A stretch of DNA of 16,801 nucleotides, from the NCBI GenBank assembly GCA_964502525.1, contig CAZCXH010000109.1:1-16801 (forward strand). Reading direction: 5' to 3'. This DNA comes from DATLYB01 sp964502525. GTDB lineage: Bacteria; Bacteroidota; Bacteroidia; Chitinophagales; CAIOSU01. The translations under genes and the position numbers were made by a program. Shown one piece after another: positions 1-8,900 of the stretch. Numbering within the stretch: the first letter of the stretch is position 1; each line of letters begins with the position of its first letter. The notes under the pieces are model-generated. The model worked only from the letters and a program-made list of their open reading frames with translations, did not search any database and was not told the origin of the DNA.

Positions 1-170
1 ATCCTTCCGTCTGGTTGGCGGTAGCAAACACCTGGTTGCCCCACCGGTCAAACACCCTGAAATATTTCAGATCAGCAATGTGAAGGCTGCGCACGTAGAG
101 CCTGTCGTTGATCTCATCATCGTTAGGGGAAAATGCTTTGGGAACGAAAATGTTGTCCTCGCAGAAGCCG
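1..170 (-). other. CHU_C gliding-motility-associated C-terminal (T9SS type B) sorting domain, partial
   Basis: Minus-strand residues ENIFVPKAFSPNDDEIND followed by YFRVFDRWGNQVFATAN match the first two conserved blocks of the CHU_C family. Its usual final block, W-D-G with P-x-G-x-Y-x-Y, lies outside the window. This domain directs secretion through the type IX system. The more usual SPNGDGxND is SPNDDEIND here, a mild deviation in a loop that normally holds glycine. Confidence 0.9.
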
Positions 171-3100
171 ATAGCGGTCACACGCAGCGTGTCCCGGTTG
201 ACGCAGCCGTTGGTGTCGGTAACGGTGAGGTAAAACGTTTCGGCTGACGAAACGAGCGCTGTCGGGTTTTCACAGTCGAGGCATGAGAGCAGGGAGTTGA
301 AATCCCACTGGTATTGCGTGATGGCGCTGGCGCTGCTGGGCTCCAGCGTGATTTCTTCGTTCTCAAGCACCGTGCGGTTGGAGCCTAAATCAATGTCAGG
401 CAGCGGATTCACGGTCACAGTTACGGTGCTGGTGTCAGGCGAACAACTGCCGCTTGCGGCTATCATGGTGTAGGTGGTGGTGGTTTGCGGCTGCGCGGTG
501 GGGGTGAGCGATGCCGTGTTGTTCAATCCGGTGGAGGGCAACCACGAAACAACCGTTCCCAAATGCCCCTGCTCGATGATCACTCCGTTCAACTGGACAG
601 ATTCACCGATGCACATTTCAGCCACTTCGTTGATGTCCGCATCCACCTTGTCAATAACGGTGACGGTCACATCATCGCTTGCCGAACACCCGGCAAGGTT
701 GAAGGCGGTGACGGTATAATGCGTTGTAACATCCGGCTTGGCGATAGGGCTGGGTATGTCCCCCTTGATGCCCTGAACGGGGATCCAGTTGATGGAGTCA
801 GTGCCGGTGTATGATGTTGACAACGGCACTTCATCTCCCTCGCAAATGATAACATCCTGAATAGTTTGCACCGTTGGTGTCGGAAGCACCCCGATGGTAA
901 CAGAGTCATTGTTCACGCAGGTGAAGCTGCTTACAACTTCGAGATGGTAGGTGGTTGTCGAATCAGGGGAAGCAAACGGGTTGGGGCAGTTGGAGCAGCT
1001 CAATCCGGCTGAAGGCGTCCAGTTGTAAAGGGCGCCACCTGAGGATAAAATCTGCGTGGTGTCGCCAACGCAAATATCGGAAGCCTGTATCACGATTGCC
1101 GGCAGCGGATGAACGGTGATGGTTACGCTGTCGTTGGTCGAGCAGTTATACTGGTTGGTGATTTGAAGCGCATAGGTTGTAGTAGAATCGGGAGCAGCCA
1201 CAGGGTTTGAGCACGTGCCGCAGCTCAGGTCTGCCGCTGGGATCCATGCGTGGGTGGCGCCCCCCTGCGATTCGAGCTGCACGCTCTCCCCTATGCAGAT
1301 TTCGGTGGCAGGTGTGGTGATCCCCAGGGGTTTCGCATTCACCGTCACCAGCACCGAATCATAGTCATGGCATTGCAGCAGGTTGGTCACCCGGACATTA
1401 TATAATGTGGTCATGCCGGGAAATACGATCGTTGTGCTGCACGTATCGCAATCAAGGTTGGCAGCCGGAGTCCATGAATAGCTGTCACCGCCCGCTGCCC
1501 ATATCTGAACAGAATCGCCTTCGCAGATTTCAACATCCGCAACCGAGCTGGCAGCCGGCCGCGGAAGCACCGTGAACACCATCGAGTCAACATCCTGGCA
1601 GTTATTTGTATCTGTAACTGTTAAAATATAAACTGTTGTATCTGAAGGAGCGGCTGTCGGGTTTGCAATGGCGGGATTATTAAGCCCTGCTGCCGGAGTC
1701 CATGAATAAACCGCTCCCCCTGATCCGTTTAGCTGAACACCAACTCCCGAACACTCCGTAGTGTCAGGACCAGCGGCTGCCGCGGGCAGCGGATGCACGG
1801 TGAGGGTTTTGCCTGCCGTATCGGTGCATCCCTTCGCTGATTCAACAATCAGCTCGATGCTGAACGTGCCCAGAGAATCAAATACGTGCGTTGGATTTTG
1901 AACACTGTCCACACCGCCATCCCCAAAGCTCCAAGCCCATGAGGTTATAAGGGTGTCAATGGCGGTGGCGTCAGTGAAGGTGATGCCGGAGTTGATGCAC
2001 CCTTTTGCCGCAGACATTGTAAAATCAGCCTGCGGATAGGGAGTAACGTAAATGTGCTGCGGCTTCACCACGGTGTCGTAGCAAATGCCGTTATACTCAA
2101 TCAGCGTAATATCAAAGTGTCCGGAGCTGTCATACGAGTGGACCGGATTCAGCAATGCGGACGTTGCGCCATCACCGAAATCCCACAGGCGGCTGACTGA
2201 AGCAGGATATATCGAAGTTGTGTTTGTAAATAATATGGGTTCATTCAGGCAAGGCTCCACAAAGCTTGCGCTGAAATCGGCAACAATGTCGCCAATCACA
2301 ACCGAGTCAGGCGAAGGCACGGCAAATATGCAGCCCATCCCATCGTCAAGGATGATAATAGGATGATATACCCCTGTGGTGAAGTAAGAGTGATTGATGG
2401 TGTCCCCGCCTGCCTGAACTGTTCCGTCTCCAAAATCCCACGTGCGGAATGCCGTATTGTAAGTGACCGCGGCAAAATCAACCTGCTGCCCGATGCAGCC
2501 GCTGTCGGGGCTGAAAGTGAATGTGCCGCTTGGTCCGTTCACAACGACAAAGTCGTCCCTGAACAATGTGTCGCTGCATCCGAGGGCTGACGAAACAATC
2601 AGCGTGACGTCATACATTCCGGGAGCAACATATAAGTGAGAAGGATGCTGCAGCGTGCTGGACGCCCCGTCACCAAAGTTCCATTGCCAGGATATGGCAT
2701 CATCGGAACTGTCGGCAAAGTTGACCAGCAAGGGAGGGCAGGGCGCAAATGTGTTATCGGCTCCAAAATCAGCTTCCGGGTCAGCCACCCTGATGTAATT
2801 CGGCCTCACCAAAGTGGTGTCGCAGCCATTCACATCCGTTACGGAAAGCGACACGGTGTATATACCCTCGCTGGCGTAAAAATGCATGGGGTTGGTTGCG
2901 GTTGATGTCAAGCTGTCACCGAAATCCCACAAAAATGTCAATCCAACGCCTGCCGTCAAATTGGCAAACTGAATGCCCCGTGTGGTGCAGGTGAGCGTGT
3001 CAGCCGAAAAATCGGGCAACGGAAAAGTGGGCTGGATGAAGTTCGCCTTTGCCGTAGTATGCGCGCATCCGTCAGCATCGGTGACCGTGAGCGACACGGT

Positions 3101-5629
3101 ATAAAATCCGGTGGCGTTATATGTGTAATTCGGATTCTGCAGTGAGGATGAATTGCCATCCCCGAAGTTCCAGTTCCACGTAACGATGGGCGCGCTGAAA
3201 ATCGTTGAGAGGTCGGAGAAGTTGACATTCAGCGGGGCGCAGCCGGTGGTTGGGTTTGACGTGAAATCAGACGCGGGTCCCGTTACGGTTACATAAGCCG
3301 TCCTGACCAGCGTGTCGCTGCAGCCATGCATATCGGTTACCGCCAGCATGACATCATAAGTGCCCGGAATTGTATAAGTAAAAGACGGATTTTGTGATGT
3401 GGAGGTCATGCCTCCTGTTTCCCAATACCACGACACCGCGTCAATGGAGTTGTCGGTAAATGATACATTCAGAGGGCGGCAGCCGAATGTTGGAGCCCCG
3501 ATGAAATCCGCCAAAGGATCGGTGACGACAATCGTGTGCTCTTCCACATCAACACAACCGGAAAATAAATTAGTGCAAGTAAGAGAGACATTATACGTAC
3601 CTCTTCCCGGATAAATGTGAGAAGGGCTTGAAACACTGTCGGTACCGCCATCGCCAAAATCCCAGAACCACGTATCCGGTGCGAGCGAGGCATCAATGAA
3701 AACAACGGAATCGGGATTGGCGCAGTTGAAGTTTTCGGAGAAAGCCGCATCAGGCGGTGACACATAGATGTAATCTTCAATTTCCAGAGTGTCGGGGCAG
3801 CCGAAGTCGCGCGCGATGAGCGTGACAGTGAACCAGCCGGTATCAGAATAAGTGTAAGTAGGCTCGAATTGGTCAGACAATCCTCCGTCTCCAAACTCCC
3901 AGTGCCAACTGTTTGAGTTAATAGTGTTATTGGTGAAAGAAACAGGTTCGTAATTGCAAACCATCAGCGGGTTTGCTGAAAATGTCACGGCTGGCGTATC
4001 ACCGGCACCGACAAAATTGGAATCAACCAGGGTTGCCATGCAACCAGCAGAATCGGTGATGGTCAGCGAAACATCATAGTCACCGGAAATATTATAAGTA
4101 TGCGTAGGATGCTGCATGGCGGACGTTGTGCTGTCGCCAAAATCCCAAAGCCAGCTCACAATTGGATTGACGGAGAGGCTTGAATCGCCAAATTCAACAT
4201 CGCGGGGAGCGCACCCGTATCTTCCCTGCGCATCGAACATCACCAGCGGTGGAGAAATTTTAATGAAATCGGCAAGCGTTAAAACACCTTCGCAACCCAA
4301 CACGTTCATCACGGTGAGCGTCACCGTGAATGAGTCTTCCGTAACGTAAGTGTGCACGGGATTTTGCACTGCTGACGTATTGCCGTCACCGAAATCCCAG
4401 AGCCATGAAACTGCTCCCATCGAGAAATCACTGAAGTTAACCGTGAGCGGAGCAGAGCAGCCCTGCGTAACGTCAGCAGTGGTTGCCGCAACCGGAGATG
4501 GGTCAATCAGTATGTAATTTGTTTTCTGAACCGTGTCAGAGCATGATCCCGAATTGGCTGCAATAAGCGTCACCGCATGCCATCCGGTCGCAGTGTAGGC
4601 GTGAATCGGGTTCTTAACGCTGTCAGTGGTTCCATCGCCAAAATCCCATAACCATGAATTCGGATTGGACGTGGAAACATCGGTGAATCGGACGGTATCC
4701 CCCACGCAGGAGCGCGTCACGTTGGAAGTGAAGTCAGCTACAAGGTCTTCGATAGCCACGAAGTTGTTTATCGTCAGCGAATCTGCGCAGCCTTCCGGGC
4801 TCGACACCCTGAGTCTTACATTATAATTTCCAAGCGCTGTAAAAGTGTGCGAAGGATTTTGGGAAGTTGAAGTGTCACCATCGCCAAAGTCCCATAGATA
4901 AGCCAGGCTGGATGAATAAACCGAGCTGTCCGCAAAGTTCACGGTCAAAGGGGGAAAGCAGGCTGAGTTGACATCCGCTCCGAAACCGGCAACCGGCACC
5001 GTTCCCACCTGAATAAAGCTGCTGTAGGTACGGTTGGCGACACAGTTGTTGGTGTCAATCAATGAAATGGTGATGCTGAAGCTGCCGGGGTTGATAAACG
5101 TATGGGTTGGATTTTGCAGCGTGGAGGTGTTGCCGTCACCGAAATCCCATATCCATGTGTTGATGGGAGCGGAACCGGGAGCGCTGTTATCCGTGAAGTT
5201 CACCGTTACCGGGGCGCAGCCCTGCGTGGTGTCAGCTAAAATATCGGGGCTTGGATTCTGAAAGACCGTAATAAAACAGGGTTTTGTCATCGTATCAGTC
5301 GCGCTGCCGTCTGAAACAATGAGCCTGACCGTGTAGCATCCCGGAGTCAGGTAGATGGCGCCCGGGTTCCTCTGCGTAGAGACGTTGCCGTTACCGAAGT
5401 TCCATGACCATGACGTCACAGGTCCGGTTGACAAATCAGTAAATTGTATAATCAATGGGCTGCATCCTGAATATCTGTTGGTGGAAAAGTCTGCAGTTAC
5501 CTGCGCGAAAGAGTTGAATCCGGTGAAGTTCAGGGCGATGAAAGCCAATCGAAACATCGTCCGTAATCGGGAACGCATTTTCAGAGGGTTTTTGGTATTG
5601 AGTTTCAGTGAACATTGGCTTGTACGCAT
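1..5629 (-). CDS. Giant PKD-repeat surface protein with type B (CHU_C) sorting domain, 3' end cut by window edge
   Basis: The frame is open from the ATG at 5629 to the left edge (1876 visible codons); the nearest upstream in-frame stop is at 5747-5749. The likely signal peptide lies at residues 18-43 (MRSRLRTMFRLAFIALNF, ending SFAQ), so the ATG at 5578 is an equally good start. After it come fifteen PKD domains (about residues 44-1275) with WDFGDG cores, then seven Ig-like repeats of 75-80 aa (about 1278-1815), then the start of a CHU_C domain with FVPKAFSPNDDEINDRL and YFRVFDRWGNQVF. CHU_C is the type B sorting signal of type IX secretion, so the protein should be exported to the cell surface or medium. 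PKD arrays in Bacteroidota form long adhesin stalks, as in SprB-like gliding adhesins; an adhesive role here is inference. No catalytic domain is visible. By family habit only some 30-45 residues should be missing beyond the window. It is transcribed divergently from the vWA gene at 5910. Confidence 0.93.
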   Translation of the reverse strand, partial: MRTSQCSLKLNTKNPLKMRSRLRTMFRLAFIALNFTGFNSFAQVTADFSTNRYSGCSPLIIQFTDLSTGPVTSWSWNFGNGNVSTQRNPGAIYLTPGCYTVRLIVSDGSATDTMTKPCFITVFQNPSPDILADTTQGCAPVTVNFTDNSAPGSAPINTWIWDFGDGNTSTLQNPTHTFINPGSFSITISLIDTNNCVANRTYSSFIQVGTVPVAGFGADVNSACFPPLTVNFADSSVYSSSLAYLWDFGDGDTSTSQNPSHTFTALGNYNVRLRVSSPEGCADSLTINNFVAIEDLVADFTSNVTRSCVGDTVRFTDVSTSNPNSWLWDFGDGTTDSVKNPIHAYTATGWHAVTLIAANSGSCSDTVQKTNYILIDPSPVAATTADVTQGCSAPLTVNFSDFSMGAVSWLWDFGDGNTSAVQNPVHTYVTEDSFTVTLTVMNVLGCEGVLTLADFIKISPPLVMFDAQGRYGCAPRDVEFGDSSLSVNPIVSWLWDFGDSTTSAMQHPTHTYNISGDYDVSLTITDSAGCMATLVDSNFVGAGDTPAVTFSANPLMVCNYEPVSFTNNTINSNSWHWEFGDGGLSDQFEPTYTYSDTGWFTVTLIARDFGCPDTLEIEDYIYVSPPDAAFSENFNCANPDSVVFIDASLAPDTWFWDFGDGGTDSVSSPSHIYPGRGTYNVSLTCTNLFSGCVDVEEHTIVVTDPLADFIGAPTFGCRPLNVSFTDNSIDAVSWYWETGGMTSTSQNPSFTYTIPGTYDVMLAVTDMHGCSDTLVRTAYVTVTGPASDFTSNPTTGCAPLNVNFSDLSTIFSAPIVTWNWNFGDGNSSSLQNPNYTYNATGFYTVSLTVTDADGCAHTTAKANFIQPTFPLPDFSADTLTCTTRGIQFANLTAGVGLTFLWDFGDSLTSTATNPMHFYASEGIYTVSLSVTDVNGCDTTLVRPNYIRVADPEADFGADNTFAPCPPLLVNFADSSDDAISWQWNFGDGASSTLQHPSHLYVAPGMYDVTLIVSSALGCSDTLFRDDFVVVNGPSGTFTFSPDSGCIGQQVDFAAVTYNTAFRTWDFGDGTVQAGGDTINHSYFTTGVYHPIIILDDGMGCIFAVPSPDSVVIGDIVADFSASFVEPCLNEPILFTNTTSIYPASVSRLWDFGDGATSALLNPVHSYDSSGHFDITLIEYNGICYDTVVKPQHIYVTPYPQADFTMSAAKGCINSGITFTDATAIDTLITSWAWSFGDGGVDSVQNPTHVFDSLGTFSIELIVESAKGCTDTAGKTLTVHPLPAAAAGPDTTECSGVGVQLNGSGGAVYSWTPAAGLNNPAIANPTAAPSDTTVYILTVTDTNNCQDVDSMVFTVLPRPAASSVADVEICEGDSVQIWAAGGDSYSWTPAANLDCDTCSTTIVFPGMTTLYNVRVTNLLQCHDYDSVLVTVNAKPLGITTPATEICIGESVQLESQGGATHAWIPAADLSCGTCSNPVAAPDSTTTYALQITNQYNCSTNDSVTITVHPLPAIVIQASDICVGDTTQILSSGGALYNWTPSAGLSCSNCPNPFASPDSTTTYHLEVVSSFTCVNNDSVTIGVLPTPTVQTIQDVIICEGDEVPLSTSYTGTDSINWIPVQGIKGDIPSPIAKPDVTTHYTVTAFNLAGCSASDDVTVTVIDKVDADINEVAEMCIGESVQLNGVIIEQGHLGTVVSWLPSTGLNNTASLTPTAQPQTTTTYTMIAASGSCSPDTSTVTVTVNPLPDIDLGSNRTVLENEEITLEPSSASAITQYQWDFNSLLSCLDCENPTALVSSAETFYLTVTDTNGCVNRDTLRVTAIGFCEDNIFVPKAFSPNDDEINDRLYVRSLHIADLKYFRVFDRWGNQVFATANQTEG
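185..1795 (-). repeat. Seven Ig-like repeats between PKD array and sorting domain
   Basis: Seven units of about 75-80 aa have a conserved W (codons beginning at 1702, 1474, 1246, 1021, 787, 544 and 307; spacing 225-243 bp). The pattern is E-x-C-x-G-[DE]-x-V-x-L, then Y-x-W-x-P, G-L, P-x-A-x-P and T-T-x-Y-x-[LV]. Several carry a C-x-x-C between the W and the TT-Y strand (LSCSNCPNP, LSCGTCSNP, LDCDTCSTT). Such units commonly sit next to CHU_C domains in Bacteroidota adhesins. The last unit is divergent: it has QYQWDFNSLLSCLDC and lacks the opening E-x-C. The function is presumably structural. Confidence 0.82.
1800..5520 (-). repeat. Array of fifteen PKD domain repeats
   Basis: Fifteen copies of a WDFGDG-type core are encoded on the minus strand. 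The W codons begin at 5404, 5149, 4894, 4648, 4399, 4147, 3901, 3664, 3424, 3172, 2929, 2683, 2440, 2185 and 1933. Spacing is 237-255 bp and always a multiple of three, about 82 aa per unit. Most units share a Cys in the first strand (QGCAPVTVNFTD in unit 2), an aromatic motif before the core (SWLW, TWIW), a P-x-H-x-Y segment after it and a late Cys. Unit 9 (near 3424) has WYWETGG in place of the FGDG turn and is the most divergent. Nucleotide identity between units looks modest, so this is an old protein repeat rather than a recent DNA amplification. Confidence 0.93.
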
Positions 5630-5909
5630 GAGGCGTAAAAAGGTTGGAGAGTTGTACTGAAAACGGAATAAATCACCGCATTCGGGCAATCGGCTTACAG
5701 GTTTGCAATCAAAACCGTAAACCGTAAACGCGTAAACAATAAACAACTACCCCAGAATTGACTTGACGCGGTGTTCAGTACTAGAGCAGCGAATCGCAGA
5801 GTCCCAATTTTTTAACCATCTTTTAACCCGGCCAACCTCTTTATTTCTGTCTTCTTCGTAGCGCCCGTTTTTCCTTTGGGTTACATTGATTTTTCTAAAA
5901 ATCTCCCGA
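5630..5909. promoter_or_regulatory. Divergent intergenic region between two surface-protein genes
   Basis: This 280 bp gap separates the minus-strand PKD gene and the plus-strand vWA gene, so it must hold both promoters unless transcription is borrowed from elsewhere. No exact match to the Bacteroidota -7 box TAnnTTTG was found on either strand. The nearest on the plus strand is TATTTCTG at 5842-5849, with one mismatch and no clear -33 partner. The gap is AT-rich towards 5800-5830 and contains a short CGTAAAC-type repeat. No Shine-Dalgarno sequence is evident before either start, which is normal in Bacteroidota. Confidence 0.4.
5713..5744. repeat. Short tandem CGTAAAC-like repeat in the divergent gap
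   Basis: The plus strand reads ACCGTAA twice in direct tandem (7 bp period), then GCGTAAAC and AATAAAC, giving four TAAA-containing units within 32 bp. It lies roughly 85 bp upstream of one divergent gene and 165 bp upstream of the other. It could be a regulator-binding cluster or simple low-complexity sequence; nothing in the sequence distinguishes these. Confidence 0.5.
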
Positions 5910-8900
5910 ATGCGCGCCACTCTCTCACTTTACAAGATTATCTCCTTTGCGTCTGTTCTTGCCGCTTGCTATTCGTTATCGGCACAAAACCCAGCGACCA
6001 ATCCGAACCTTCAGCCGGCATGTCCCATGAACATCTTGTTCATCATGGATGAGTCAGGCTCTATTGCGGGTTTTGGCAACGGCACCAGCAACGTGAGCCA
6101 GCAGGTGAGGGCGGCTGCCACCAGCGCGCTCAATGCATTGAACGGCACAGGATCAAGGGTTGCTATCGTTGAATTCAATACAAGGGCAAGAAGAGCGGTG
6201 GTTGGTGGATCAACTTCTTACCAGGAAGTGAACGCTGCGACCATTAATAATTTCCTGAACTATGTTTCCGACAATAATACCGCTGCCGAAGACAGCCATT
6301 ATGATCCGGAGGATTATCTTACAAACACTCAGAATGCTTTTACCAATTGGGAAGAGGCGTTTATGAAGGCGCAGTCCATCAATACATCGGAGGGAGTTGC
6401 ACAATTGATTCTCTTCTTCACGGATGGATTTCCGACAGCATATATCACTCCAACCGGAGGCGTTACCACCGGCTCATCCGCTGCAATTAAAGCTCAGGCG
6501 CTTGCCGAGGCAACCGGTGCTGCCAATGCGGTGAAGGCGCAAGGCTCTCACATTTTTGTAGTAGGGCTGCCTAATCCGATACTGCCCGAAAGCAACGTGC
6601 AGCAGATTTCAGGCATGAATCGCTATCCGGATTTGCAGTCAGATTTCACGAAAGGTGATTACTCCATTTCATCTCCTCAGACGCTGCAAGCTGATTTAAC
6701 CTCTATCGGACGCTTAGTGTGCAGGGCTGATTTAAGGCTTTCAAAAACCGTCAGCTCGCAGATTTCATGTCCTAACGGGCAGGTTGTTTTCACCATCACC
6801 GTTACCAATGATGGCTTGCTGAATACCACAGATGTTCAGGTGAAAGATTATTTACCCAATGGATATAATTATGTAAGCAACGATGGGGGAGCGGCTTTTT
6901 CGGCAGGAACGCTTACATGGAACGTGGGGACTCTTAACAACGCTCAGTCAAAATCGTTGCAAATCACCGCTACGGTAAAAGCCACCGGAAGCTACAACAA
7001 CGTGGCGGAAGTTACCGCAAGCAGCCAGCCTGATGGCGATTCTTCGCCCGGCAATAACAATTCCAACGAAGACGATCAGGCGTCTGCAGGAGTTGCTTCG
7101 CTCCTGAACTGTGACGATGGCGATGTTTGCACCCAGGATGCATGCTCTAATGGAGTTTGCACGCATTCGGAAGGTTCAGCCTGCTGCATCACGGATGCCG
7201 ATTGCAACGACAATGACGCATGTACGCTCAATGATTGCAACAACGGGCAATGCACCTTCACTCCTTCATCCTCAGCCTGCGATGACAATGATGTCTGCAC
7301 GAATGATGTTTGCTCTAACGGAAATTGCATTCATATACTTAATACCTGCTCTGACAACAATTCATGCACATTGGATGAATGTTCCAACGGCAACTGCACG
7401 CATACTACCATCGTTTGCCAGGACGACAACCCTTGCACGACAGACCTCTGCGCTGGCGGCTTTTGCAGGTTTATCGTGAAAAATTGCAATGATGGCAACC
7501 CATGCACTACGGACGCTTGCACGGATGGTAACTGCACGAACACCTCCCTCGATTGCGATGACGAAAATCCGTGCACCGCTGATAATTGCGCCAACAACAC
7601 CTGCAGCAATGTTCCGCTGAACTGCGATGACGGCAGCGCCAACACTATAGACGTTTGCGTGGCGGGGGAATGCGTCCATACTTTCGTAAGCTGTGAAAAT
7701 CCGGCTCCGCTCCATATTTTATTTATCCTTGATGAATCCGGTTCGATTTCGGGTTTTGGAACAGGAACCGGCAACGTAAGTTCACAAGTGCGCAATGGCG
7801 TTACGGCTATGTTCAACTCATTGGTTGAAACCAATACAAGGATTGCCGTGGTTGAGTTCAACACCACCGCGCGGAGGGCTGTAATTAGCGGAACAACAGG
7901 CTTTCAGCAAATCACCACCTCAACACTCCCGGCATTTCTCGACTACGCCATTGACAACAATTTCACTGCTGATAACGATCATTACGATCCTGAAGATTAC
8001 GGCAGCAATCAAAGCGGCACTTTCACCAACTGGGATGGAGCGCTTCAACTGGCGCAAGCAATTAACAACAGCGAAGGGGTGGCGCCACTCGTAATTTTCT
8101 TCACCGATGGCAAGCCGACTGCATACAACAACGCAAGCGGAGGAGTCACCACCGGTTCCAGCCCGGCACTGGAATCGCAGGCATTAGCTGAGGCGGTCGC
8201 TGCAGCAAATCTTGTAAAAGCTCAAGGGACGCATATTTTTGTTGTTGGCATTCCGAACCCATCGTTGCCGGAAAGCAATGTTCAGGCGATTTCAGGACCG
8301 AAGCGCTATCCCGACATCGAACCTGTTTTCACGAATGCGGATTATTCCATATCCAATTCGCAGTCGCTCCAAAATGATTTAGGCAAGATCGGTGGTCTTT
8401 TATGCCGCGCTGACCTCAGCCTCAAGAAGTCAGTGAGCCAGCCTGTGGCTTGCGCGGGAGACGTTATAGTATTCACCATAACCATTACCAACAACGGTTT
8501 GGAAAACGCTACCGGAGTGCAGGTGAAGGATTATCTGCCAAGCGGCTTCACCTATGTAAGTAACAACGGAGGAGCTTCCTATTCAGGAGGCGTGATTACA
8601 TGGGATATTGGCAATCTCAGCAACGGGCAGTCGAAGACATTACAAATTACCGCCACTGTTAATGCTTCCGGAGATTATAAGAATGTGGCGGAGATCACAG
8701 CAAGCGACCAGGAAGACAGCGATTCGCATCCGAATAATTATAATGGAAACAATCCAGCAGAGGATGACGAAGCCGCCACCACCGTAGTGATGAATTGCAA
8801 CTGTTATTTGAGAGTGACCTCTCTCACGATGATGCATGAAGGCTTGTTTGGCGAAATTGGCGAACTGACTGATGGAAAGGAGGTCAACCGCGACACGCTG

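Noticed and set aside
3469..3894. Minus-strand open frame of 141 codons
   Set aside because: It lies in a different frame inside the PKD gene, whose correct frame is continuously open here with PKD motifs.
1800..5520. Regular spacing of about 250 bp as possible CRISPR or satellite DNA
   Set aside because: The period is always a multiple of three and coincides with PKD protein motifs; the DNA between units is divergent.
5886..5909. TTG start for the vWA/CTDC protein
   Set aside because: The ATG at 5910 gives a normal short signal peptide; the extra eight residues add nothing recognisable.
7331..7867. Minus-strand open frame of 178 codons
   Set aside because: It is antisense to CTDC block 1 and vWA copy 2; the low-complexity Ser/Gln/Leu text reflects the repeat on the other strand.
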